64,000 nt of DNA. Origin: CAUZIB01 sp963663925. Lineage in GTDB: Bacteria > Acidobacteriota > Vicinamibacteria > Vicinamibacterales > UBA8438. Below, piece by piece: positions 52,579-61,749 of the stretch; position 1 is the first letter of the stretch; every line of letters starts with the position of its first letter. Made by a program: the position numbers and the translations under genes. The notes below the pieces were generated by a model. The model did no database searches. It was not told the DNA's origin and worked only from the letters and a program-made list of their open reading frames with translations. The DNA lies in contig OZ250139.1 of assembly GCA_965237405.1 (NCBI GenBank), forward strand, positions 4,216,001 through 4,280,000. The letters are read 5' to 3'.

Positions 52579-53924
52579 CACTCGTAGTCCAAAGCGTCCA
52601 ACGACACGCTGATGACTTCCTCGTCGTTTCGGGTATAGATGTGCTTATTTGCGTAGGCTGGATGTACCCAGTTTACGTAGCGAAGTTCTCGGCGATTACC
52701 TGGCAGCGAGGTAGGAGCGATCAAATGGGTACGACTGATTTCTTCGTATCCCGATGGACTAAGCCTAGCTATGACAAGATCGCCGCGGTCGTTATTCAGT
52801 AGCACACGGTTGCCATTCCGCACCATGAATCCTGATACCCATCGACGTCGCTCCACCGTTGCTTCCTGTGTGGCCCAGATCCGTTTGCCGGTCCTGGCGT
52901 CTAGGCAGCGAAGCTGTCCGTAGCTGCAAATACCATAAATATATCCGCCGTCAATGATCGGGGTGGCTAAGACTCCGTGGAGTCCTTCAGTTCGGATCTC
53001 GCTATTACTCGTACCTTTCCAAGCAACGGTTGCACCAGGACGATCCTGATTGAGGGTCAGCATCATCGGACCGTCGTAGAACGTCGTAAAGAAAAGTTGT
53101 GTGCCAACCTGTACCGGTACCGCAATCGTCATTGCTCCACCGACGACGTATGGCTGGCGCCAATAGATGTCTCCAGTTGTTGGATTAAGAGAGGCGACTT
53201 CCTCGGGATTCCATACGATGAGCTGTCGTGCGCCACCAGCCTCTATGATGATCGGCTGTGCCACACCGAGGTCGGTGCCACCTGGTAGTGCTCGCCAGAT
53301 CTCTTCGCCGGTCAATTTGTCGAAGGCCACCACCAACGCGTTGTCCGGTCCTCCCACAAAGCAGATGAGTCGGTCGCCATCGACCAGCGGAGCACTGGCA
53401 AATCCCCAATCAAAACCCCAGCGCATCCGATCCACGCTGTAGTCGGTGCTGTAGTCCTTCCGCCAGAGGACTTCGCCGCTGTCGACAGAAAGTGCCGACA
53501 GCACGCCCGCTCGACCGAGCGTGTAGACGCGGTCGCTGTCGACTGTCGGCGTGGCGCCGGGGCCGACCTCCCAACTGATGCCGGCGTAGTCGGCCTCCCA
53601 CGCGGTGGTCCACAAGACGCGTCCGGTGGCTTCGTCGAGCGCCATCGCGCGCTCGATGCCTCGCATGCCCTGCGTCGGTTCCCAGTCGGTGACGAAGACC
53701 CGTCCATCCGCTACAGCTGGTCCGGCATAGCCCGCTTTGATCGGAGTACGCCAGCGAACCTTAAGACCGTCCGCCGGAAACGTTTCTAGCACCCCGGTTT
53801 CACGCCACACGCCACGACGGCCTTCGCCACGAAATTCGGGCCAATCGTCGGCATGGATGTCTGCCACACTGCCAACCAAAGCCAGCGTTCCCAACACCAC
53901 TGTCGTCAGTCGTAAACTCATCAT
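52578..53924 (-). CDS. secreted PQQ-like beta-propeller protein
   Basis: The protein is 448 residues long from ATG 53924, with a signal peptide ending near IHADDW and a PQQ-like propeller with blades marked by LKVRWRTP, RVLWTTAWEADY, EVLWRKDYS, EEIWRALP and KRIWATQ. No PQQ-dehydrogenase catalytic motifs are present. It is a paralogue of 22454-23854. A methionine at 53921 is equally possible as the start. It is the first gene of a two-gene operon with the DUF1570/TPR protein. Confidence 0.82.
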   Translation of the reverse strand: MMSLRLTTVVLGTLALVGSVADIHADDWPEFRGEGRRGVWRETGVLETFPADGLKVRWRTPIKAGYAGPAVADGRVFVTDWEPTQGMRGIERAMALDEATGRVLWTTAWEADYAGISWEVGPGATPTVDSDRVYTLGRAGVLSALSVDSGEVLWRKDYSTDYSVDRMRWGFDWGFASAPLVDGDRLICFVGGPDNALVVAFDKLTGEEIWRALPGGTDLGVAQPIIIEAGGARQLIVWNPEEVASLNPTTGDIYWRQPYVVGGAMTIAVPVQVGTQLFFTTFYDGPMMLTLNQDRPGATVAWKGTSNSEIRTEGLHGVLATPIIDGGYIYGICSYGQLRCLDARTGKRIWATQEATVERRRWVSGFMVRNGNRVLLNNDRGDLVIARLSPSGYEEISRTHLIAPTSLPGNRRELRYVNWVHPAYANKHIYTRNDEEVISVSLDALDYE

Positions 53925-53978
53925 GTTCGGACTATTTCTCAGTCCTCTGGGTCTTGCCGTTGACAACGAACCCACACA

Positions 53979-54962
53979 TTACTGTTCCGCTAACTCACTG
54001 TAGATCGCTGTCACAGTTGCTCGCACGTTTGTCATGTCATAGCCGGCGTATCGATCCGGAAGTTGAAGATTCGAGACTGCTTCGTCGACACTCTGACCCG
54101 CGCTGAATGCCGTCTTCACGAAGGCGAGCAGGTCGCTAGTAAAGTCAGCGTACTCAGTTAAGTCTTCCCAGGTCATGAATCCGGAAAAGAAGCGATTCGT
54201 GCCCTGCTCACGCCGCCCTCGACCGGCGTAAGTCATGGGAAATGGACCATGGCCAGTGATGACCCGCCAAACACCGTCAATTGACGCCAGAAGCGTTGCC
54301 AAGGTCTCCGGAAAGGCCACGCCGCTCCCGCCAAGCTTCAGATCGATAACTGGGACCGCCTTGCCTGGAAATAGATCGCCGACGTAGGCAATACCATCGT
54401 AGCCGGATCCGAAAGACGACTGTTTTTCCGGAAAGACGACGACAATGTCGCCATCGGTATGAGCCGGCCCAAAGTAATAGAGTTCAATCCGATCAAGGCC
54501 GTCGAGTAGTGAGTAGCGATTCTGAAATGTGGTTGTTGGAAGCCCTGGTGAGCCGGTTGGGTACAATCCGATTCGACGCATTGCTGCATCGCTGTTCTCG
54601 TGCGCGATGATCTGGATCGTGTCAGGAAACTCGTTGTTGCTTCCAGCATGTTCCGGGTGTGCGTGCGTGTTGATGATGGTCGTGATCGGAAAGTCAGTCA
54701 CTTGTTCGATCATCTCGATCATCGAAGAGCCCCAGCCAGGCGGCTTTGTGTCGATGAGAACCACACCGCCGTTAATCTCGTCGATGAGAGCCAGGCTATT
54801 TGCACCGCCTCCCGAGAGGTGATACACGACGTCTCGCACGTTCAGTGTGTCGATCTCGACGATTTTCGTGTTCTGCGCGGGTTGGCTCCCGCCGGAAGGC
54901 GCTGAGACCGTTACTGCGACGACGACGATGGCGGCCGTGTGTCGTCTGACGTGCTGTTTCAT
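53979..54962 (-). CDS. secreted metallo-beta-lactamase-fold protein with HxHxEH site
   Basis: This 327-residue protein has a signal peptide and the MBL fold. The metal motif is HAHPEH (residues 100-105), where the family's HxHxDH Asp is replaced by Glu. Other ligands are the late His in GPAHTDGDIV, Asp in VGDLFPG and His in TGHGPFPM. Glu in this position is seen in some flavodiiron-related (HxExD) and divergent MBLs and would change the second metal site. The substrate is unknown. Confidence 0.85.
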   Translation of the reverse strand: MKQHVRRHTAAIVVVAVTVSAPSGGSQPAQNTKIVEIDTLNVRDVVYHLSGGGANSLALIDEINGGVVLIDTKPPGWGSSMIEMIEQVTDFPITTIINTHAHPEHAGSNNEFPDTIQIIAHENSDAAMRRIGLYPTGSPGLPTTTFQNRYSLLDGLDRIELYYFGPAHTDGDIVVVFPEKQSSFGSGYDGIAYVGDLFPGKAVPVIDLKLGGSGVAFPETLATLLASIDGVWRVITGHGPFPMTYAGRGRREQGTNRFFSGFMTWEDLTEYADFTSDLLAFVKTAFSAGQSVDEAVSNLQLPDRYAGYDMTNVRATVTAIYSELAEQ

Positions 54963-55118
54963 GAGACCTAAGCCCTAAGGCGTTGACCGACGCGTCCGGG
55001 GCGACCCTATGTTGCAATCATAACGCGGTTGGGTTCGACAACTCTATTGGTCTCGATGACACTATGATGGTGCGGAAGTGAACGACCGATCCACGTTGGC
55101 TCGAAAAGGAGCAATGCG

Positions 55119-56402
55119 GTGAGACAACTGGCAATAGTAGTTAGTCTTTTTCTTGCAATTGATTGTGGGCCACCCCAAGATGGTCCCGCCGTGTCCGCGA
55201 CCGCCCCGTCCACCGCAGCAAATGGCCCGTCCGACACATTACCAGACCCCAGTGCGATCCGGCCGTTCGCCATTGACGTCCCCGACGCAGTGCTTGAAGA
55301 CCTCCGGACGCGACTGGAGCGAACGCGGCTGCCAGACCAGCTCGATGGCGTCGACTGGGATTATGGGACTGACCTTGGATACCTGACCGAACTCATCGCC
55401 TACTGGCGTGACGAGTTTGACTGGCGCGCGCAGGAACGCCGTCTGAACGAGTTTGATCACTACAAGACGGTAATTGACGGTCTCGACACCCACTTCATTC
55501 ACCAGCGGTCCCCAGAAGCCGACGCCCTGCCGATCATCATCACACACGGATGGCCCGGGTCGGTTGCCGAGTTCGCCAAGGTCATTGGCCCGCTGACCGA
55601 TCCAGTAGCACACGGTGGTCGGGCTGAGGACGCGTTCCATGTCATTACGCCGTCTATGCCCGGCTACGGCTTTTCGGACAAACCCCACGAACCCGGCTTT
55701 GGACCCGACCGGATTGCCGAGGTTGGGGCGCAACTAATGGCTCGTCTTGGGTACGACCGGTACGGGGTACAGGGTGGCGATTGGGGAGCGGTCGTTAGCC
55801 GGTGGCACGCATTCAACTATCCCACACGAGTTGTCGGATTACATCTCAACATGATGTTCGCCGGGCCGCCCGTTGGTGTGGACGATCCTACCGAGGACGT
55901 GCCAGAGGCGGAGTTGAAGCGATCGCAGGCCAGGCAGACCTTTTACAACGGCGAGGAAAACGGATATGCCCGCATTCAGGCAACCAAGCCCCAAACGTTG
56001 GGGTACGCCCTCAACGATTCACCGGCGGGACAAGCGGCGTGGATTGTCGAGAAGTTCAGAGCCTGGTGTGACTGCAACGGCGACCCTGAGTCGGTCTTCA
56101 CGAGGGACGAGTTGCTCACGAACATCATGATCTACTGGGTGACGCAGACGGCGACCTCATCCGCACGTCTCTATTACGAGAGCGCCCACAGCGTTTCATC
56201 CGGTGGGATGGGACGCGTCGAGGTCCCGACTGGGGCGATCATTTTTCCGCACGAGCTGTCGATCGCGCCTCGCAAATGGGCCGAGGCGAGCTACAACATC
56301 ACGCACTGGACGGAGATGCCGACGGGCGGGCACTTCGCGACTATGGAGCAGCCTGAGGTATTTGTCGACGACCTGCGGACGTTTTTCAGCGACCTTCGCT
56401 AG
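55119..56402 (+). CDS. epoxide hydrolase, alpha/beta-hydrolase fold, lipoprotein
   Basis: This 427-residue protein starts with GTG 55119 and has a lipobox-like LAIDC. An EHN (epoxide hydrolase N-terminal) cap (about residues 45-155) precedes the catalytic domain. Oxyanion/HGxP motif HGWPGS, nucleophile Asp in QGGDWGA and catalytic His in GGHFATMEQP are visible, as in juvenile-hormone/soluble epoxide hydrolases. It is divergent from the MBL gene upstream. Confidence 0.88.
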   Translation: MRQLAIVVSLFLAIDCGPPQDGPAVSATAPSTAANGPSDTLPDPSAIRPFAIDVPDAVLEDLRTRLERTRLPDQLDGVDWDYGTDLGYLTELIAYWRDEFDWRAQERRLNEFDHYKTVIDGLDTHFIHQRSPEADALPIIITHGWPGSVAEFAKVIGPLTDPVAHGGRAEDAFHVITPSMPGYGFSDKPHEPGFGPDRIAEVGAQLMARLGYDRYGVQGGDWGAVVSRWHAFNYPTRVVGLHLNMMFAGPPVGVDDPTEDVPEAELKRSQARQTFYNGEENGYARIQATKPQTLGYALNDSPAGQAAWIVEKFRAWCDCNGDPESVFTRDELLTNIMIYWVTQTATSSARLYYESAHSVSSGGMGRVEVPTGAIIFPHELSIAPRKWAEASYNITHWTEMPTGGHFATMEQPEVFVDDLRTFFSDLR

Positions 56403-56434
56403 CCGATAGGATGACAAGCTCAGGAGGCGGTCTA

Positions 56435-58564
56435 ATGAGAATGGAGATGACGGCAAGTGTGCGATCGATGTTCATGCGATTCGGACTGGCTGGCGGTGGC
56501 GCGATTGCCATGATGCCGATGATGTTGGGCTGCACTGGCTTGGAGGACTTGGTGGGAAGCGGCACTGGTATTGAGCTGGATGCCGATGACATCGGCGGTG
56601 TCGTAACGAGCGAGCAGGGGCCGGAAGCGGGCGTGTGGGTAATTGCCGAGACGACCGACCTACCGACACGGTTCATCCGGATCGTCGCCACGGATGACAA
56701 CGGACGCTACCTCCTCCCCGACTTGCCGCCAGCGACCTACGAGGTGTTCGTCCGTGGCTACGGCCTCGTCGACTCCGAGCGGATCGTTGCCGAACCGGGG
56801 CAGATTCTGTATATAGCAGCGGAGATCGCCCCGGATGCGCTGATGGCGGCGGTGGTCTATCCAGCGGCGTGGTGGCTGTCCATGATCGAGCTTCCGGAGG
56901 GCGAGCACTCGCAGCAGGAGCTCGGCAGCTCCGTCACCGGATGCATGAACTGCCATCAGATCGGGAACAAGGCCACGCGCGAGATCCCGAGCAGTATTCT
57001 AAACGAATCCCACTCGCATCTTGCCGCCTGGGATCGACGAGTCACCATGGGGCCGATGGGCGTGGCCATGGCTGGGATGTTTCAGCGCCTCGGCCCGCAG
57101 CGGGCGATGTTCGCCGACTGGACTGACCGGATCGCGGCCGGTGAGGCTCCGAGCCAGGCACCGCCTCGTCCAACGGGTGTCGAGCGTAACGTCGTGGTCA
57201 CGCTCTGGGATTGGGGTACCGAGCACGACGGGCGTACCGACAGCGCGCCGTCTGATGTGCGCGACGCGACGGTTAACGCGAACGGGCTCGTCTACGGTGT
57301 CGTCCAGCCTAACGACATCATCGCGGTGCTCGACCCGGTCGAGCATCGAGCCCGTGTGATTCCGATTTCGTCAGGTGCGCCCAAGATTTACGCCGACACG
57401 CCGACATCGCCCTACTACGGTGACGAGCCGATCTGGGAGCGGGCGGTCGATCCACGGAGCGTCGCGATGGATGGGGCAGCGCGAGTCTGGCTGACTGGAC
57501 GAACTCGAGCCGCTGACGCCCAGCCAAATTTTTGCACCGACGCGTCGAATCCGTTCGGCGCGTATTTCCCGATCTCGCGTGGAGTTCGACAGGTGTTTCT
57601 CTACGATCCCGAGACCGATCGCGTCAGCGAGATCGACACCTGCTATTCGGCCGATCATAACCAGCTCGGGCACGACGACCGGTTCTACTATGGCTTCAGC
57701 GACGGCGTCGGGTGGATCGACACCAAGGTGTGGAACGAAACGGAAGATGCCGAGGCGGCGCAGGGATGGTGTCCCACCGTCATCGACACCAATGGTGACG
57801 GCGTAATCTCGCCGAACTGGACGGAGCCGAACGAGCCGGTCGACCCGATGCGCGATCATCGGATCGCGTACGGTTGCTACTCGCCAGCCGTGAACGCCGC
57901 CGACGGCAGTGTCTGGTGCTCCGACAACGGGCGCCAGGACAATACGCTCGTTCGTCTTGAGCTTGGAGACAGCCCACCCGAGTCGTGCATTGCCGAGGTC
58001 TATCAATCCCCGGTGGACGTCGTGGAACCTCCGGCGTACGGCAGCGGCGGGCTTCATATCACGCGCGACGGCATCGTGTGGCAGGACTGGCGGGGCAGTG
58101 GCCACTTAGCGTCGTTCGATCGCAGCCGATGCACGGTCACTAATGGCCCGGAAGCTACGGGACAGAGCTGCCCCGAGGGGTGGGCCTTCTTCCGGATGGC
58201 GAAGCCGACGTATGCGAATGCCGAGATGCCGATCAACTCAGATGAAAGCTACCTGACTCAGATCGACCACCACGACGTTCTGGGGTTCGGGTCCGAGACG
58301 CCAGTGTACGGGGTAGTGAACACCGACTCGCTCGAGGTGTTTCTCCCCAGGTCTGAGGAGTTCGTGACGCTACGGGTGCCCTACCCGATGGGTTTCTTCT
58401 CGCGCTCGTCGGTCGGGCGGATCGATGATCCGACGACCGGCTGGAAAGGGAGGGGACTGTGGTCGAGCTTCTCGAACTACGCGGCCTGGCATCTCGAGGG
58501 CGGGCCTGGAACGCTGCAAAAAGCGGTCAAGTTCCAGGTCCGCCCCGATCCGCTTGCAAAGTAG
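56435..58564 (+). CDS. lipoprotein with carboxypeptidase-regulatory-like domain and single CxxCH heme motif
   Basis: This 709-residue lipoprotein (MMLGC) has a CarboxypepD_reg-like beta domain (residues about 50-125, DDNGRYLLPDLPPATYEVFVRG), a single c-type heme motif CMNCH near 170, and a long beta-propeller-like region with Asp-rich YDPETDRV and IDTNGDGVISP calcium-like loops. AGGAGG 7 bases before 56435 fixes the start. A heme-bearing periplasmic electron-transfer or sensing protein is likely. No named family is certain for the large C-terminal part. Confidence 0.75.
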   Translation: MRMEMTASVRSMFMRFGLAGGGAIAMMPMMLGCTGLEDLVGSGTGIELDADDIGGVVTSEQGPEAGVWVIAETTDLPTRFIRIVATDDNGRYLLPDLPPATYEVFVRGYGLVDSERIVAEPGQILYIAAEIAPDALMAAVVYPAAWWLSMIELPEGEHSQQELGSSVTGCMNCHQIGNKATREIPSSILNESHSHLAAWDRRVTMGPMGVAMAGMFQRLGPQRAMFADWTDRIAAGEAPSQAPPRPTGVERNVVVTLWDWGTEHDGRTDSAPSDVRDATVNANGLVYGVVQPNDIIAVLDPVEHRARVIPISSGAPKIYADTPTSPYYGDEPIWERAVDPRSVAMDGAARVWLTGRTRAADAQPNFCTDASNPFGAYFPISRGVRQVFLYDPETDRVSEIDTCYSADHNQLGHDDRFYYGFSDGVGWIDTKVWNETEDAEAAQGWCPTVIDTNGDGVISPNWTEPNEPVDPMRDHRIAYGCYSPAVNAADGSVWCSDNGRQDNTLVRLELGDSPPESCIAEVYQSPVDVVEPPAYGSGGLHITRDGIVWQDWRGSGHLASFDRSRCTVTNGPEATGQSCPEGWAFFRMAKPTYANAEMPINSDESYLTQIDHHDVLGFGSETPVYGVVNTDSLEVFLPRSEEFVTLRVPYPMGFFSRSSVGRIDDPTTGWKGRGLWSSFSNYAAWHLEGGPGTLQKAVKFQVRPDPLAK

Positions 58565-58900
58565 CGCCGCCCATCTGCTCGAGAAAGGCCTAGATCGAGG
58601 TACTGGGCGTCCGTCGGGACTCGGACCGAAGCCCAGAGATCGCATGCGCCAGCCCAGGCGCTAGCTGAGTTCGACGGAGTCAGCCGACTCCGAGCGACGT
58701 GATCTATTCGCCATGAACCCGAGTCGTAGAGAGTTCTGATTTCGAGCGCGATACCCATAGGCGTCGCTCCACAGGTCGAATAGGACGCGCACGAGGAGTC
58801 GGCAGTGAAATCTGCGCGGACTGAAGCTGTGGCTTCCCGCGTCGTCTCCGCGGAGGCTGGTTCCGTCGCGAGAATTCAGCTGGTGACCGGGGACAGGCTG
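58565..58900. other. intergenic stretch with a small hairpin
   Basis: CGGAGT/ACTCCG (58675-58692) is a weak hairpin. ACCGGGGACAGG near 58887 echoes the CCTGTCCCC dispersed repeat. No supported gene. Confidence 0.4.
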
Positions 58901-60382
58901 TTAGTTGGCCGCTGGTGAGGTCACCGCGGCGGCTTCCATGACCTCACGGATGGCATCCGCGGTTGGCCCGTCGGGAGCCACGTTCTCACCAGGGTGCCCG
59001 CCGATGGTCGTGACGATATCCAACGGTGTCTTGCCGTTGGCGTTCGGCTGATTCCAGACGTCAATGTTGGCGCCCGCTTCGACCAGGAACGGGACGAGCC
59101 CTTCCAGGTGCTTGTACGCCGCGCCGTGCATCACCGTCTCGCTATTGTCGTCGACGGCGTTGATGTCACCACCAAGCTCGAGTGCAACCTTGACCGTCTC
59201 GATGACCTCTGACTCCGTCCCTGGGTCTTCGCCGGGGGCGGACGTGCCGACCCCGGCCGCGATGATGATCGGGGGTGTATTGTCTGCATTCGGCAAGAGC
59301 GGATCCGCACCGAGCTCAGCGAGGACGCGCATCAAATCAGCGTCACCCGTTCGCGCCGCGAGCAGGAACGGAGTACCGTCGATGAAGTTCATCCGCGTGA
59401 TTCCCGCCGGAGGCTTCACCGTGACCCGGGCGTTGACATCGGCGCCCGCGGCGACGAGCTTCTTCACGAACTCGAGGCTCGTCATAGTACCGGAGCCTTT
59501 TGGCGACGGGTTGTTGCTACCGGCAATGCCGGCCTTACGGACCCACGTGACCTGGTGAAGCGCCGTCCATCCACGCGAGGCCACGTTCACGTCAGCCCCG
59601 CGCTCGACCAGGAGCGCTGCCAACTCGTAGTGCGCGTTGGCCGCAGCCAGCAGGAACGCGTTGAGTCCGGTCGCCCCGGGGCGGATGCTCGTTGATCCGC
59701 GCACCTGTTTCACGACTGGCAAGGTGTCCTCGACGTCGGCGCCAGCTTCGAGCAGAGTCTGCACGACGCCGATCTGGCCCTCACGCACGGCGAAGAGCAG
59801 CGCACTCCAGCCGGTCGCCGACCGAGCGGTAATGTCGGCGCCGTGCGCAAGTATCGGCGGGATCACGTTGGCATGGCCTTCCGCAGCGGCCCACATGAGC
59901 GCTGTTTGTCCACGCCATGTCTCAACGGCGTTGACATCGGCACCGTGATCGAGCAGAAGCTTTACGACGTTGGTCGAACCGGTTCGTGCCGCCGTCATCA
60001 AGGCAGTCTCACCTTCAGTCGCCGTCGTGTTGGCGTCGGCCCCCACGTTCAGGAGGAGCTTCACGATGGCCGCATTGCCGTTGGTGCAAGCGAGCATGAT
60101 TGGACGCATGCCGTAGCGGTTCGCCACGGTGGCGTCGGCTCCGGCATCAAGCAATAACTCAACAATCGTCGCGTCGTCCGCATGCACCGCCCAGTGCAGC
60201 GGTGTCGTGCCATCAGGTTCCGGTTCCGTAACATCAGCACCGCCCGCGAGGGCTGCTCGCACCGCCGCCACATCCACGGCTGTGATCGCGGCCATCAATC
60301 CCGCGTCCACCGCTCCAACCGTGGCACTGACGCTAGCCGGGATCAGGAGTAGCGCAACGAAAAGAAAAATAAAGCGAGGCAT
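58901..60382 (-). CDS. secreted ankyrin-repeat protein
   Basis: This 493-residue protein has a signal peptide (to about SVSA) and about ten ankyrin repeats (DGTTPLHWAVHADDATIVELLLDAGADATV and similar), some with long inserts. Ankyrin arrays bind partner proteins; periplasmic location is expected. The start follows GGAAGG. It is 20 bases after the DUF1552 gene on the same strand. Confidence 0.88.
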   Translation of the reverse strand: MPRFIFLFVALLLIPASVSATVGAVDAGLMAAITAVDVAAVRAALAGGADVTEPEPDGTTPLHWAVHADDATIVELLLDAGADATVANRYGMRPIMLACTNGNAAIVKLLLNVGADANTTATEGETALMTAARTGSTNVVKLLLDHGADVNAVETWRGQTALMWAAAEGHANVIPPILAHGADITARSATGWSALLFAVREGQIGVVQTLLEAGADVEDTLPVVKQVRGSTSIRPGATGLNAFLLAAANAHYELAALLVERGADVNVASRGWTALHQVTWVRKAGIAGSNNPSPKGSGTMTSLEFVKKLVAAGADVNARVTVKPPAGITRMNFIDGTPFLLAARTGDADLMRVLAELGADPLLPNADNTPPIIIAAGVGTSAPGEDPGTESEVIETVKVALELGGDINAVDDNSETVMHGAAYKHLEGLVPFLVEAGANIDVWNQPNANGKTPLDIVTTIGGHPGENVAPDGPTADAIREVMEAAAVTSPAAN

Positions 60383-60402
60383 CAGAACCTTCCTGAAAAT
60401 TC

Positions 60403-61749
60403 CTATAGCGATAGTGGCTCGGTCGCCTCACCAACTCGCCCGGTGCTGTCCGCGAAGTCGTCGAGGTGCACACCGACGTCGTCGAGTAGCGTGAGGTGGA
60501 GGTTCGCCATCGGGGTTAGCTCGTCGTACTTGATGTGCCGTCCACCGGGGATTTTCGATCCGGCACCGCTGGCCACGACGATCGGTAGGTTCCGGTGATC
60601 GTGGACGTTCGGGTTACCCAAGCCGCTTCCGAGCAGGTACGTCGTGTGGTCGAGCAACGTTCCGTCGCCATCCTCGGTCGCCTTCAGCTTGTCGACCATG
60701 TAGCTGAAGAGTGAAACATGGTACTGGTTGATCTTTGCCAGCTTGGCCAGCTGCTGCGGATCATTGGTGTGGTGTGAGATCACGTGATGCGGCTCCGGTA
60801 CGCCGATCTGCGGATAGGTCCGTGTGCTTGCCTCACGCGCCATCTGGAAGGTGATGACACGCGTCAAATCGGCCCGCAGCGCAAGTATCTGCATGTCGAA
60901 CATCAGCTTCACGTGCTCTTCCCAATCATCAGGCACACTGGTCGGCCGCGTCAGATCGGTAAGCGGCGATTCGGCCGCCGACTTTTCGGCTTGCTGGATT
61001 CGCCGCTCGACTTCTCGGACAGTGTTGAGATACTCGCTCACCTGGTTGCGGTCACCTGGACCAAGCTCGCTCTGCAGGCGCGCTATGTCATCGAGTACCC
61101 AATCGAGGATGCTTTGATCTTTCTTGAGCTCAGCCTGCCGCTGCGCCGGTGTGCCACCGTCACCGAATAGACGCTCGAAGAGCATACGCGGGTCGGCCTC
61201 TGTTGGGTTCGGTGCGGTCGCCGACGCCCACGACAGGCAATTCTGATAGACACACGCGAATCCGTTATCACAGTTGCCGACCTGTGCGATCAAGTCGGTC
61301 CCGAGTTCGAGTGACGGCAGCGGTGTGTCACCGCCGATTGCTTGAGCCGCAATCTGATCCGCCGAGATGCCATTGACATAGTCGCTGCCCTCGGTTCGCT
61401 TCGGTCGCACACAGGTTAGGAATGACGAGTTCGCTGACGCGTGGTTGCCGGAAATATGGGCGTCTTTGATTTCCAGATTGGTCATGACCGTAATGTCGTC
61501 GAGATGGTGCGTCAATTCCGCCAGTGATGGCGTCAACTCGGTCAGCTGTCCCACTTCCGTTGGCGTCCACTGTGCTGGATTCATCCCCATCGGGATGTAG
61601 ACATAGCCAAGGCGCCGCGGGGCGGTTGCGGCCGTTTGTGCCAACGCGGACGCCGCCGGGACCATGGCGTCGAGCAGCGGTAATGCCAGTGTGGCACCCA
61701 CGCCACGTAAGAATGTACGCCGGGGCAATGCCATCTTTTTGATAATCAT
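60403..61749 (-). CDS. DUF1552 secreted protein (Tat-type signal)
   Basis: This 448-residue protein has a twin-arginine-like signal (PRRTFLRGVGATLALPLLDAM) and the full DUF1552 domain (YIPMGMNPAQWTP, HISGNHASANSFLT-like segments, SGLGNPNVHDHRNLPIVVAS). DUF1552 proteins pair with DUF1592-family cytochrome-like proteins, as here, and resemble sulfatase/DUF1501-type enzymes. The start ATG overlaps the upstream stop as ATGA. Confidence 0.92.
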   Translation of the reverse strand: MIIKKMALPRRTFLRGVGATLALPLLDAMVPAASALAQTAATAPRRLGYVYIPMGMNPAQWTPTEVGQLTELTPSLAELTHHLDDITVMTNLEIKDAHISGNHASANSSFLTCVRPKRTEGSDYVNGISADQIAAQAIGGDTPLPSLELGTDLIAQVGNCDNGFACVYQNCLSWASATAPNPTEADPRMLFERLFGDGGTPAQRQAELKKDQSILDWVLDDIARLQSELGPGDRNQVSEYLNTVREVERRIQQAEKSAAESPLTDLTRPTSVPDDWEEHVKLMFDMQILALRADLTRVITFQMAREASTRTYPQIGVPEPHHVISHHTNDPQQLAKLAKINQYHVSLFSYMVDKLKATEDGDGTLLDHTTYLLGSGLGNPNVHDHRNLPIVVASGAGSKIPGGRHIKYDELTPMANLHLTLLDDVGVHLDDFADSTGRVGEATEPLSL

